Positions 25,436-34,375 of a stretch of 64,000 nucleotides of DNA are shown here, in pieces (the first letter of the stretch is position 1; each line of letters starts with the position of its first letter). The notes below the pieces were generated by a model. The model ran no database searches. It saw only the letters and a program-made list of their open reading frames with translations, and was not told the origin of the DNA. The position numbers and the translations under genes were made by a program. This DNA is from Nonomuraea sediminis (GTDB lineage: Bacteria > Actinomycetota > Actinomycetes > Streptosporangiales > Streptosporangiaceae), in assembly GCF_018531495.1 (NCBI RefSeq), contig NZ_JAHDTI010000014.1, positions 186,001-250,000 on the forward strand, in the 5' to 3' direction.

Positions 25436-26632
25436 ATGAGGACGAGGTCACTGCTGGCGATCGCCGCGCTGGTGCTGGGTTCCGCCACACCGGCGGCGGC
25501 AGCCGTACGGCCGGCCGAGGCGATCCGGGTGACGCTGCCCGCGCCCACCGGCCGGTACCCCGTCGGGACGGTCGCGTTGCACCTGGTGGACCGGTCAAGG
25601 CGGGACCCGGTGGTGACCTCGCGGCCGTACCGGGAGCTCATGGTGAGCATCTGGTACCCCGCGCGCGAGCCGGGGCAATCGCCCCAGATGCCGCCTCTGG
25701 CCGCGGCGGGCTTCGACAAGGACACGGCCGCCGATCTCGGCATCAAGCCCGGCGAGGTGGACTGGGCGGCGACCAAGACGCACGCCGGGGTCCGCACCCC
25801 GGTCGAGCGGCGGGCGGGCGCGCTGCCGGTGGTCCTGTTCTCGCCAGGGTTCCAGGCGCCGCGCACGCTCAGCACGGTCCTGGTCGAGGAGCTGGCCAGC
25901 CGCGGCTACGCCGTGGTCACCGTCGACCACACCTACGAGCCTGACCAGGTGGAGTTCCCCGGAGGCCGGGTCGCGGGCGACGAGCTGCCTCCGGTGCGGA
26001 ACGAACAGGAGCAGGCCAAGCTCTTCAAGGTCCTGCTCGAGGCGCGGGTCGCGGACCTCAGGTTCGTCCTGGACGAGCTGGCGCGCCTCGACCGCGGGCA
26101 CGACCCCGACGCCGACCACGCGCCGCTGCCCGCCGGGCTGCGCGGCTCCCTGGACCTGACCCATGTCGGGGTGTTCGGCCACTCCATGGGCGGGGCCACG
26201 GCCGCCCAGCTCGTGCACGACGACAGGCGCGTCGACGCGGGCGCCAACCTCGACGGCATCATGCTCGGACCGGTCGCGCAAAGCGGCGTCACCAAGCCGT
26301 TCCTGCAGGTGGCGGGCGGGCCAACCACCCGGAGCAGCGAGCCGACCTGGAAGAGCTTCTGGGATGCCTCCACCGGCTGGAAGCGCGAGGCGCGCTTCGC
26401 GGGGACACAGCACTTCTCCTTCTTCGACCTTCAGGCGATCTTCCCCCAGCTGGCGGGCAGGCTGCCGAACGTACCCGTCACCGACCTGATCGGCACGATC
26501 GACCCGGCCCGCTCGATCGCCGCCCAGCGCGCCTACCTCACCGCCTTCTTCGACCAGCAGTTGCGCGGACGGCACAGCCCCCTCTTCGACGGCCCCAGCC
26601 AGGCCTATCCCGAGGTGAAGCTCATCCCGTGA
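25436..26632 (+). CDS. Secreted alpha/beta hydrolase (PAF-acetylhydrolase/lipase-like)
   Basis: A 398-aa protein with a signal peptide (about residues 1-24, ending PAAAA). The core has LMVSIWYPA, LPVVLFSPGFQAPRTL, TVDHTYEPDQVEFPGG and the nucleophile elbow GVFGHSMGGATAA. LIGTIDPARS may carry the acid, and the late GTQHFSFFD supplies a His. This layout is that of the platelet-activating-factor acetylhydrolase/secreted lipase group. The natural substrate is an unknown ester or lipid. ATG 25436 is preceded by GAGGAG. It is monocistronic and followed directly by a palindrome. Confidence 0.82.
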   Translation: MRTRSLLAIAALVLGSATPAAAAVRPAEAIRVTLPAPTGRYPVGTVALHLVDRSRRDPVVTSRPYRELMVSIWYPAREPGQSPQMPPLAAAGFDKDTAADLGIKPGEVDWAATKTHAGVRTPVERRAGALPVVLFSPGFQAPRTLSTVLVEELASRGYAVVTVDHTYEPDQVEFPGGRVAGDELPPVRNEQEQAKLFKVLLEARVADLRFVLDELARLDRGHDPDADHAPLPAGLRGSLDLTHVGVFGHSMGGATAAQLVHDDRRVDAGANLDGIMLGPVAQSGVTKPFLQVAGGPTTRSSEPTWKSFWDASTGWKREARFAGTQHFSFFDLQAIFPQLAGRLPNVPVTDLIGTIDPARSIAAQRAYLTAFFDQQLRGRHSPLFDGPSQAYPEVKLIP

Positions 26633-26650
26633 GTGCAACCTGGGTTGCAC
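26633..26650. promoter_or_regulatory. 18-bp palindrome before the two-component genes
   Basis: GTGCAACC-TG-GGTTGCAC has perfect 8-bp arms. It begins right after the hydrolase stop codon and lies 59 bp before the histidine-kinase start. It could be an operator for the two-component system or a MerR/TetR-type site. With no T-run after it, a terminator is less likely. Confidence 0.5.
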
Positions 26651-26708
26651 GCGGATCTCCGCCTCCAGGCGGAAGCAGCGCAGGAGATCGCTTCCTAACG
26701 TAGAACCC

Positions 26709-27827
26709 GTGCTCGCCCGCCACCAGGACGCCCTCGTCATCGCGCTGCTCGCGCTGTGCTGCGTGATCCAGATCAGGTACTTCAGCCCGGCCGTGGGCGA
26801 CCCCTGGGCGATGCTCACCCTGCACGCGGCGCTGCTGGTCCCGCTCGCCCGGCGCCGCCGCCACCCCGTCGCCGTCTTCGCGGTCGTGGCGCTGGCCAGC
26901 CTGGCCGGGTGGCTGGCGGGCTTCGGCCTGCTCGCCGCCAACGGCGCCGTCCTGATCGCGATGTACGGCGTGGCCGCACGAAGCCGGCTGCGCTGGGCGA
27001 TCGCCGCCGGAGCCGTCGCCGAACTCGGCATCGCCCTCCTGGTGCTCCGGCCGGACGAATCCCTGGTCGTGCTGGCCAAGGAGTACGCCGCCTTCTCCGT
27101 CTTCGTCGTCGCGATCTGGATCGCCGGCATCCAGGCCGGCACCCGCCGCCGCTACGTCCACAGCCTGGTGGAGCGGGCCAGGCAACAGGCCCTCATCACG
27201 GCCGCGGCCGAGCGGGCCCGCATCGCCCGCGAGCTGCACGACGTGGTCGCGCACGACGTCAGCGTGATCGTCCTGCACGCCGACGGCGCCGGATACGCCC
27301 TCCACACAGAACCCGACCTGGCCGCGCAGGCCCTGCAGACCATCTCCGCCACCGGCCGCCAGGCACTGGCCGAGATGCGGCGGCTGGTGGGCGTGCTGCG
27401 CGACGACACCGGCACACACGAGCCACACGCTCCCCAGCCCGGGCTGGCGGCGCTCGGCGACCTCGTCGATCAGATCCGCACGGCCGGGCTGCCGACAGAC
27501 CTCACCCTGCACGGCCCTGCACGGCCACTGCCCGAAGGGCTGCAACTCGCGATCTACCGGATCGTGCAGGAGGCACTGACCAACGCCCTCAAGCACGGCG
27601 GGCCCGGCACCCGAGCCACCGTCGAGGTCGACCTTCGCCCCGAGGAGATCAGGCTGGACATCGCCGACGACGGCCGGGGAGCACCCGCGCTTCAGGTCAC
27701 GGGCGGCCACGGGCTGGCCGGCATGCGCGAAAGGGCCGCGCTCTACGGCGGCGACCTCCACGCCGGGCCCCTGCCCGGTGGCGGCTTCCACGTGTCGGTC
27801 CGCATGCCCGCCGGCCACGCCGGATGA
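26709..27827 (+). CDS. Sensor histidine kinase (NarL-type, HisKA_3)
   Basis: A 372-aa kinase. The N-terminal half has about four to five hydrophobic segments (residues 1-140) with little extracellular sequence. The dimerisation/phosphoacceptor helix is ERARIARELHDVVAHDVSV with His177. The ATPase has EALTNALKHGG (N box), LDIADDGRG and GGHGLAGMRERAALYGG (G box). Its stop overlaps the response-regulator ATG (ATGA), so the pair is co-translated. The small sensor region suggests intramembrane or cell-envelope sensing. The target may be the adjacent lipase-like gene or the palindrome upstream. Confidence 0.92.
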   Translation: MLARHQDALVIALLALCCVIQIRYFSPAVGDPWAMLTLHAALLVPLARRRRHPVAVFAVVALASLAGWLAGFGLLAANGAVLIAMYGVAARSRLRWAIAAGAVAELGIALLVLRPDESLVVLAKEYAAFSVFVVAIWIAGIQAGTRRRYVHSLVERARQQALITAAAERARIARELHDVVAHDVSVIVLHADGAGYALHTEPDLAAQALQTISATGRQALAEMRRLVGVLRDDTGTHEPHAPQPGLAALGDLVDQIRTAGLPTDLTLHGPARPLPEGLQLAIYRIVQEALTNALKHGGPGTRATVEVDLRPEEIRLDIADDGRGAPALQVTGGHGLAGMRERAALYGGDLHAGPLPGGGFHVSVRMPAGHAG

Positions 27828-28489
27828 TCCGGCTCGTGCTGGTGGACGACCAGGAACTCGTGCGGGCCGGGTTCCGGCTGGTCCTGCGATCCCAGCCCGA
27901 CCTCGACGTGGTCGGCGAGGCCGCCGACGGCGCGCGGGCCATCGAGGTCCTCGACCAGGTCGAGGCCGACGTGGTGCTCATGGACGTGCGCATGCCCCGG
28001 ATGACCGGCCTCGAGGCGGCCGCCCTCATCCGTACCGGCGCCGCGGCGCCCAAGGTCCTCATCCTGACGACCTTCGACCTGGACGAGTACGCCTTCGCCG
28101 CGATCAAGGCGGGCGCGTCGGGCTTCCTGCTCAAGGACGCGCCCGCGGCGGACCTGTTCAGCGCCATCAGGTCGGTCCACTCGGGCGACTCCGTCGTCGC
28201 GCCGAGCACCACCCGGCGGCTGCTGGAACGCTTCGCCGTACATCTGCCCGACGGCGGGCCGGGCCCGCGGGCGGACGGCCTCACCGCGCGCGAACTGGAG
28301 GTGCTCCTGCACGTGGCGCGCGGCCTGTCGAACGCCGACATCGCGCGGCACCTGCGCCTGGCCGAGGCGACGGTGAAGTCGCATCTCAACAGGATCCTGG
28401 CCAAACTTGGCCTGCACGGCCGCGCCCAGGCCGTCGTCTACGCCTACGAGAGCGGCCTGGTCACCCCCAACCGGCCGACGACCGGTTAG
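27824..28489 (+). CDS. NarL/LuxR-type response regulator
   Basis: A 221-aa regulator. The receiver domain (1-120) has phosphoacceptor Asp54 in LMDVRMPR, with T and K switch residues in ILTTFDLDEYAF and GFLLKDAP. The C-terminal LuxR helix-turn-helix is LTARELEVLLHVARGLSNAD, IARHLRLAEATVKSHLNRIL. Its stop overlaps the stop of the convergent MerR-type gene by 4 bp, leaving no room for a terminator between them. Confidence 0.92.
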   Translation: MIRLVLVDDQELVRAGFRLVLRSQPDLDVVGEAADGARAIEVLDQVEADVVLMDVRMPRMTGLEAAALIRTGAAAPKVLILTTFDLDEYAFAAIKAGASGFLLKDAPAADLFSAIRSVHSGDSVVAPSTTRRLLERFAVHLPDGGPGPRADGLTARELEVLLHVARGLSNADIARHLRLAEATVKSHLNRILAKLGLHGRAQAVVYAYESGLVTPNRPTTG

Positions 28490-29319
28490 CGCTCGTCAGG
28501 CTGGGCCGAGCGGACGATGTTGGTGGCCTTCGCGTGCTCCCACGCGCCCGCCTCCAGCTGTTCGACCCACAGCACCCGCGCCGGCTCCTGTCCGGGGTTC
28601 TCCCAGGAGAACGAGGTCTGCGCGGTGAGGATGATCGAATCGCCCTCCGCCAGGAGGATCTCCTCGGCGTCGGGCAGCGTGAACCGCAGCTGACCGGCCA
28701 GGACGAAGGCGAACGACTCCCCCGGGCGGGCGTAGGCGCCGTGGCTGGCCTCGCCCGGCGGCACGGTGAGCAGCGAGGACTCCAGGCGGTATCCGGGCAG
28801 CGTGAGCTCCTCCCAGACCACCCCGCCCGCGAACAGCCCGCGAGCACGCTCGTCCTGACGCACGACCATGGTGCCCCGGGCGTGGAACGTGGCCAGCGCG
28901 CTCGGCGGCACCAGCAGGGCGTCCGCGATGCGCATGATGAGCTGCGTGGAGACGCCGGTGTCGCCGCGCTCCACCGCGCCCAGATGGGCGGGCGACACTC
29001 CGACCATCTCCGCGAGCTCCTTCAGAGACAGCCCGCTGGCCCGTCTGGCGTTACGGATCGAGTGGTTGTCCCAGTGGCGCCTGCCGCCGTCGGCGGCGGA
29101 CTCCTGAGCCAGGGACGTGCGGATCGCCGCAGGATTCCAGCCGCGCCTGCGGCGTAGATCGGCGATCCGCAGCGCCCGCGCCAGATGCTCGTCGGTGTAG
29201 CGCCGCTGCCCCCCGCCGCTGCGATCGGGAACCAGCAGCCCCTGGGATTCCCAGACCCGCAACGTCTGCGGGCTCACGCCGACCGCCGCGGCGACCTCGC
29301 CGATCGTGCGGTACGTCAT
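28486..29319 (-). CDS. MerR-XRE-cupin three-domain regulator
   Basis: A 277-aa protein combining three units. It begins with a MerR DNA-binding domain (residues 1-70; TIGEVAAAVGVSPQTLRVWE, GGQRRYTDEHL). An XRE-type helix-turn-helix follows (about 86-140; LSLKELAEMVGVSPAHLGAV, ERGDTGVS). The C-terminus is a cupin (about 180-262; PGEASHGAYARPGESFAFVL, ILLAEGDSIILTA). XRE-cupin regulators are common (PuuR-like), but an additional N-terminal MerR domain is unusual to me. It is divergent from the permease-hydrolase operon starting near 29417, with 97 bp between, so it is the likely regulator of that operon, with the cupin sensing a small molecule. Confidence 0.85.
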   Translation of the reverse strand: MTYRTIGEVAAAVGVSPQTLRVWESQGLLVPDRSGGGQRRYTDEHLARALRIADLRRRRGWNPAAIRTSLAQESAADGGRRHWDNHSIRNARRASGLSLKELAEMVGVSPAHLGAVERGDTGVSTQLIMRIADALLVPPSALATFHARGTMVVRQDERARGLFAGGVVWEELTLPGYRLESSLLTVPPGEASHGAYARPGESFAFVLAGQLRFTLPDAEEILLAEGDSIILTAQTSFSWENPGQEPARVLWVEQLEAGAWEHAKATNIVRSAQPDER

Positions 29320-29416
29320 GGCTGGTGAGTTTAGCGGGACGCAGGGGACCGACTATCGACAAACCTGCAATTTTTTTGTAGCTTTCCCCTCACTGTTCCT
29401 ACGCTCCTCAGTGGAG

Positions 29417-31633
29417 ATGCCCTTGAGCAGCGACGTTGTCTCCAAGCCCACGCGATTCCTCGACAAGATCGAGGTCCGTTCCATCGACTACATCCCCCCA
29501 TCGGAACGCCGGGGCAAGGCCTGGCACCAGGCGCCGTTCTGGTTCACCGGCCAGCTCGTGGTCTCCACGGTCATCGTCGGCTTCGTCGGGCCGGCCCAGG
29601 GCCTGTCGGTGGGCTGGTCCATCGCCTCCGGCGCGCTGGGCGCGCTGGCGGGGGCCTTCCTCATGGCCTTCCATGCCAACCAGGGCCCGACCATGGGCCT
29701 GCCCCAGATGATCCAGTCCAGGGCGCAGTTCGGCGTCAAGGGCGCGGCCCTGCCGATGGCCGCGGCGATCTTCCTCTACGTGGGGCTCAGCGTGTTCGGC
29801 GTCGTGCTCGGCGGCCAGGCGATCTCGATGGTGCTGCCCGGCCCCTCGCTGCTGTGGGGAGCGCTCGTCGTCGTGCTCGCCACGTTCCTGGCCATCGTCG
29901 GCCACGACCTGCTGCACGCGGTGCTGCGGTGGCTGTCGTACCTGGTGGGCCCGGTCTTCGTGGTGCTGACCGTGCTCGCGCTCGTCCACCTCCATCCCCA
30001 GCCGACCGGGCACCCGGACACGGTGGCCGCGATGCTGGTCCAGTTCGTGGCCGCCGCGGGATACCAGCTGGGGTACGCGGTCTTCGTCTCCGACTACTCG
30101 CGCTACCTGCCGGCGTCCACCTCCACCAGGTCCGTGGTCGGCTGGACCTATCTGGGCGCGGCGGCGTCCGCGATCTGGCTGATGGCGCTCGGCTCGTTCA
30201 TCGCCTCCGCGGTGCCGGTCGCCGACGCGCTGCCGAACCTCCAGGACATCGGCGACCGGCTCTTCCCCGGCTTCGGGACGTTCGCCGTGGTGGTCACCCT
30301 GGTGCCGAGCGCCATCGCCCTGATGGGCGTCAACCTCTACGGCTCGATGCTGTCGGGCGTGAGCATCGCGGCCGGGTTCCGGCCCATCACTCTCTCGGTG
30401 CGGGCCCGCGTGATCGGGATCGTGGCGGGCGGCGTGTGCGCCTACCTGATCGCGCTGGCCATGCCCGCGGCCTACCTCGGCACCTTCAATGACTTCGTCA
30501 CGATCGTGCTGTACCTGCTGGTGCCCTGGTCCGCGGTGAACCTCGTCGACTACTACTGGGTACGGCGCGGCCGCTACGCGATCGCGGCGCTGTTCGACCA
30601 GAACGGCGTCTACGGCCGGTGGGGCGCCGCCGGGCTGGCCGCCTACGGGCTCGGCTTCGCGGCGATGATCCCCTTCATGTCCACCGGCTTCTACACCGGC
30701 GCGGCGGTGCCCGCGCTCGGCGGCCTGGACATCGCCTTCGCCGTGGGACTGCTCGTCGCCGGCGGGGCCTATCTGATTGCCAACCGAGGCTTCGACCTGT
30801 CGAGCGAGGAGCCCGCCATCACGGCCAGCCGGCGGCTGCTCGGCGAGAGCGCCGACGACATCGAGAGGCGGACCGTCCACACCGCGACGGGACACCTGTC
30901 CGTCCTGCTGCGCCGCGGCCAGAACGGGACGGCACCGGTCCTGTTCCTGCACCCGGCCAACCTGTCGGCCCGCTGCTGGCGCCTGGTGACCCGACGGCTC
31001 CCCGCTGACCGGGGATGGATCGCGCTCGACCTGCGCGGTCACGGGGAGTCCACCCGATCAGGCACGTACGGCGTCGACAGCTGGGCCGAGGACTGCGCGC
31101 GCGTCCTGTCCTCGCTCGGCGTGCCACGGGCACACCTGGTCGGCGCGTCGGCGGGCGCGGCCGTCGCGGTCGAACTGGCCGCGCGGCACCCGGACCTGGC
31201 CGCCTCGCTCGTCACGGTCGGCGGCGCCTTCCGCCCCGCCGACCCCGAGGAGGGCACCCTGATCGACGACATCGTCGAGATCGGCCCCGAGCGGGCGCTC
31301 AGCCGCCACGCCGCGGCCGAGGCGGTAGCCGTACCCGAGGCCGCGGATGAGGCGATCGCCGACCTCAGCCGCAACGACGCCGCGACGACGATCGCCATCT
31401 GGCGCGCGGCCGCGGCGACCGACACGGAGCGGGCCGAGGCGAGGCTGCGCTGCCCCGCGCTGGTCGTCGTCGGGGAGCTCGACGGCACCTGCCCGCCGGC
31501 GGAGTCCGCCGGGTTCGCCGAGGCCACCGGAGCGCGACTGGAGATCCTTCCGCGGGTCGGCCACCTGCCGATGTACGAGGCGCCGCAGGACCTGACGGCG
31601 CTGCTGACCGAGCACCTGCGGAGGCACCCGTGA
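29417..31633 (+). CDS. NCS1-family permease fused to an alpha/beta hydrolase
   Basis: A 738-aa single frame with two complete units. Residues about 25-455 are an NCS1 (cytosine/purine, hydantoin, allantoin) permease with about 12 hydrophobic segments, including GKAWHQAPFWFTGQ, TMGLPQMIQSRAQFG and DYSRYLPAS. Residues about 475-735 are an alpha/beta hydrolase with LFLHPANLSARCW (oxyanion region), GASAGAAV (Ser578), VVGELDG (Asp689) and VGHLPMYE (His716), so the triad is complete. The C-terminal location after an even number of segments would put it in the cytoplasm. The start is uncertain: ATG 29417 sits too close to GGAG, GTG 29411 is also in frame, and TTG 29423 has GGAG six bases upstream. 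The stop overlaps the next start. Confidence 0.88.
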   Translation: MPLSSDVVSKPTRFLDKIEVRSIDYIPPSERRGKAWHQAPFWFTGQLVVSTVIVGFVGPAQGLSVGWSIASGALGALAGAFLMAFHANQGPTMGLPQMIQSRAQFGVKGAALPMAAAIFLYVGLSVFGVVLGGQAISMVLPGPSLLWGALVVVLATFLAIVGHDLLHAVLRWLSYLVGPVFVVLTVLALVHLHPQPTGHPDTVAAMLVQFVAAAGYQLGYAVFVSDYSRYLPASTSTRSVVGWTYLGAAASAIWLMALGSFIASAVPVADALPNLQDIGDRLFPGFGTFAVVVTLVPSAIALMGVNLYGSMLSGVSIAAGFRPITLSVRARVIGIVAGGVCAYLIALAMPAAYLGTFNDFVTIVLYLLVPWSAVNLVDYYWVRRGRYAIAALFDQNGVYGRWGAAGLAAYGLGFAAMIPFMSTGFYTGAAVPALGGLDIAFAVGLLVAGGAYLIANRGFDLSSEEPAITASRRLLGESADDIERRTVHTATGHLSVLLRRGQNGTAPVLFLHPANLSARCWRLVTRRLPADRGWIALDLRGHGESTRSGTYGVDSWAEDCARVLSSLGVPRAHLVGASAGAAVAVELAARHPDLAASLVTVGGAFRPADPEEGTLIDDIVEIGPERALSRHAAAEAVAVPEAADEAIADLSRNDAATTIAIWRAAAATDTERAEARLRCPALVVVGELDGTCPPAESAGFAEATGARLEILPRVGHLPMYEAPQDLTALLTEHLRRHP

Positions 31634-32847
31634 CCACGGTCTACCGCGGGGCGGCCGTGCACGACGGCACGGGAGCGCCGCCCGTGATCGGCGACCTCGT
31701 GGTCGAAGGCGGCCGTATCGGCGCTCACGCCGATCAGGACGCGTCCGTCGTGGACGTTTCAGGGCGCGGCATCATCCCCGGCCTGATCGACTGCCACACG
31801 CACGTGACGCTGCCGACGCTCGACCCGCTGCGGCTCATGAACACCCCGCTCTCCCGCCGCTTCCTGGAGACGGGACGCACGCTGGCCACGACGCTGGACC
31901 TCGGCATCACCACCGTCCGCGACGCCGGCGGCGCGGACGCGGGGATCGCGCAGGCGGTCGCCGACGGCGTCGTCCGCGGCCCCAGAGTGCGCACGGCCAT
32001 CGCCATGATCTCGCCGACCGGCGGCCACGCCGACCCCTGGCGGTTGTCGGGCACCGACGCGCGCTGGCACTTCCCGCTCTACCCGGGCATGCCCGACGCC
32101 GTGGCGGACGGTCCCGTCGGGCTGCGGCGGGTGGTCCGCGAGATCGTCAGGGCGGGCGCCGACGTCGTCAAGGTCGCGGTCTCCGGCGGCATCAGCTCGC
32201 CCCGCGACGACCCCAGGCACTGCCAGCTCCGCCAGGACGAGCTCAGCGCCCTGGTGGAGGAGGCCGGCGCGGCGGGCCTGCGGGTGATGGCGCACGCGCA
32301 CGCACCGGCGGCGATCATCGCCGCGGTACGGGCCGGGGTCGCCTCGATCGAGCACGGCGTGTTCATCGACGAGGAGAGCATCGCCCTGATGGTCGAGCAC
32401 GGCACCTTCCTGGTGCCCACGCTCACGGCGGCGCGCGCGTTCCTCGAGGTCTCCTCGGCCGATCCGGACAGCCTGGCCCAGGCCAGGGAGGCCGTCGCCG
32501 TGCACGAGACCAACCTGCGCCGCGCGCTGGCGGCGGGGGTGCGGATCGCGATGGGCTCGGACTCCGGGTTCTCCCCGCACGGCCGCAACCTCGACGAGCT
32601 CGAGGCCCTGGCATCGGCCGGTCTCGACCGGGCCCAGGTGCTGCGCAGCGCGACGTCGGCCGCGGCCGAACTGCTCGGCGCAGACCACGAGATCGGCACC
32701 CTGCGGCCCGGCATGCGGGCCGACTTCACCGTCGTGAACGGTGACCCGCTCGACTTCGCCGGCCTCGCCGACCGCATCGAGGCCGTCTATCAGGACGGCG
32801 TGCTGGTAGGCGGGGCGAGTTTCGACAACAGCAACGAGGAGCACTGA
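31630..32847 (+). CDS. Metal-dependent amidohydrolase
   Basis: A 405-aa member of the amidohydrolase superfamily (imidazolonepropionase/prolidase-like subgroup). Metal ligands appear in GLIDCHTHVTLP (HxH, after strand 1), VVKVAVSGG (the carboxylated Lys region), MAHAHAPAAI and SIEHGVFIDEES, and the late Asp in MGSDSGFSPHGRN. The start is GTG 31630, overlapping the upstream stop. It should hydrolyse an amide, cyclic amide or related C-N bond in the pathway fed by the permease. The substrate is unknown. Confidence 0.88.
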   Translation: MTTVYRGAAVHDGTGAPPVIGDLVVEGGRIGAHADQDASVVDVSGRGIIPGLIDCHTHVTLPTLDPLRLMNTPLSRRFLETGRTLATTLDLGITTVRDAGGADAGIAQAVADGVVRGPRVRTAIAMISPTGGHADPWRLSGTDARWHFPLYPGMPDAVADGPVGLRRVVREIVRAGADVVKVAVSGGISSPRDDPRHCQLRQDELSALVEEAGAAGLRVMAHAHAPAAIIAAVRAGVASIEHGVFIDEESIALMVEHGTFLVPTLTAARAFLEVSSADPDSLAQAREAVAVHETNLRRALAAGVRIAMGSDSGFSPHGRNLDELEALASAGLDRAQVLRSATSAAAELLGADHEIGTLRPGMRADFTVVNGDPLDFAGLADRIEAVYQDGVLVGGASFDNSNEEH

Positions 32848-33389
32848 TGCAGTTCATGACGCGCACCGCCCCGGCTGAGGACATCGAGGAGATCCTGCGG
32901 CTGAACCGGGAGTGGTGGGAGTCCAACATCGGCTACGACATCCCCCGCATGGCCGCGGTGTTCCCCTCGCCCGGCGAGGAGTATCTGATGTTCAACTTCA
33001 ACGGCCACCCCTATTTCAACATGCGGGAGAAGGTGGCGCTCTGGCAGCACTACCGCGCGAGCGAGGACTTCGTCGGCACGCCGGAGGTGCGGATCATGCG
33101 CCTGGAGGTGCGCGGCGACACCGCGTGGCTGGCCTGTGAGGCCAGGATCGACGAGATCGGGCTGTCCGACGGCGAGCACGCTCCCGACACGAAGAACACG
33201 CTGCTGGTGCGCGCCACCGAGATCTACCACCGCGACAACGGCGAAGGACTCCCGCAGTGGCGGATGTGGCACACCCACATCAGCCCGCTCCCGCCTGACG
33301 ACGAGCCCAGGCCCGGCTTCACCGACACCATGCGGGAACGCGGTCTCGGCTGGGTGCCGTGGCAGCCGCTGCCCGCGCGGGAGGCGTGA
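32847..33389 (+). CDS. NTF2-like/SnoaL-like protein
   Basis: A 180-aa alpha+beta protein of the NTF2-like fold. It has an N-terminal helical segment (EDIEEILRLNREWWES), repeated aromatic strands (FNFNGHPYFNMREKVALWQH), and ACEARIDEIGL followed by LLVRATEIYHRDNG. Such small domains act as isomerases, dehydratases or ring-hydroxylation partner subunits, or only bind ligands. The ATG shares its A with the upstream TGA (TGATG). It is part of the coupled five-gene operon and probably acts on a pathway intermediate. Confidence 0.75.
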   Translation: MQFMTRTAPAEDIEEILRLNREWWESNIGYDIPRMAAVFPSPGEEYLMFNFNGHPYFNMREKVALWQHYRASEDFVGTPEVRIMRLEVRGDTAWLACEARIDEIGLSDGEHAPDTKNTLLVRATEIYHRDNGEGLPQWRMWHTHISPLPPDDEPRPGFTDTMRERGLGWVPWQPLPAREA

Positions 33390-34375
33390 TGAGCCGGGCC
33401 GGCCTTCCCTCCCTCGGCCTCGTGCTCGGCAGCTCGCAGTCGCCGCAGGACATCCTGACGGCGGCCGCCGCGGCCGAGCGTGCCGATCTGGACGAGCTCT
33501 GGCTCGGCGAGGACTACTTCTTCACCGGGGCCTTCGCCACCGCCGCCACGCTCCTGGCCACCACGCGGCTGCCTGTCGGCATCGGCATCGTCCCCGCCAC
33601 CACCCGCCACCCGGCGGTCACCGCGATGGAGATCGCCACCCTGGCCGGGCTGCACCCCGGCAGGGTGCGCGCGGGCGTCGGCCTCGGCGTGCCCGAATGG
33701 CTGGACGCGATGGAACTGCGCCCCCGCTCCCCGCTCGGCGCGGTCCGTGACACCCTGCGCGGGCTGCGCACCCTCCTCGGAGGCGACCCGCTCAGCGGCG
33801 AGTTCGCCTCGTTCACCGCGCACGACGTCACGCTCGAACACCCACCGGCGACGCCGCCGCCGCTGTACGCGGGGGTGGGCGGCCCCAAGGCGCTGCGGCT
33901 GTCCGCGGCCGAGGCGGACGGCACCGTGCTGTCGGTGCTCGCGGGCCCCGACTACGTGCGGTGGGCCCGCGAACGGCTGGCGGAGGCGGGAGCCGGCGCC
34001 GGCCACCGCGTGGTGGTCTACGCGCTGTGCATGATCGATGACGACCGTGACGCCGCCCGGGCCGCGCTGCGTGAGTTGTTCGGGTTGTACCTGCTCAGCG
34101 GTCCCCGCAACCCGATGTCGGAGGTGCAGGGCATCGCCGACGAGGCGGAGGCGCTGGCCGCACGGGGGATCGAGGCCGCGATCCTCGACATCCCCGACGA
34201 GTGGCTCGATCGGCTGGCCGTCGTGGGCACGCCCGGCGACTGCGCGCGCAGGCTCGCCGACCTCGCCGAGGCGGGAGCGGACGCGGTCGCGCTCGCCTTC
34301 CCGCCCGACCAGCCGATCGACAAGCTGGTCGAACGGCTGGCAGCGGACGTGATCCCGTCGGCCGGTGCGCGATGA
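33389..34375 (+). CDS. LLM-class flavin-dependent oxidoreductase
   Basis: A 328-aa luciferase-like protein. It shows GLVLGSSQSPQDILTAAAAA, WLGEDYFFTGAFATAATLLA, PVGIGIVPATTRHPAVTAME, HPGRVRAGVGLGV and a late VVGTPGDCARRLADLAEAGA, the standard layout of bacterial luciferase/F420 oxidoreductases. The ATG shares its A with the upstream TGA (TGATG). In this operon it would be the oxygenase or reductase step on the imported compound, comparable in role to RutA of the pyrimidine pathway. The cofactor (FMN or F420) cannot be decided. Confidence 0.87.
   Translation: MSRAGLPSLGLVLGSSQSPQDILTAAAAAERADLDELWLGEDYFFTGAFATAATLLATTRLPVGIGIVPATTRHPAVTAMEIATLAGLHPGRVRAGVGLGVPEWLDAMELRPRSPLGAVRDTLRGLRTLLGGDPLSGEFASFTAHDVTLEHPPATPPPLYAGVGGPKALRLSAAEADGTVLSVLAGPDYVRWARERLAEAGAGAGHRVVVYALCMIDDDRDAARAALRELFGLYLLSGPRNPMSEVQGIADEAEALAARGIEAAILDIPDEWLDRLAVVGTPGDCARRLADLAEAGADAVALAFPPDQPIDKLVERLAADVIPSAGAR

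Noticed and set aside
29408..31042. A 544-codon minus-strand frame opposite the permease part of the fusion gene
   Set aside because: Typical GC-skew shadow composition with no membrane or enzyme motifs.
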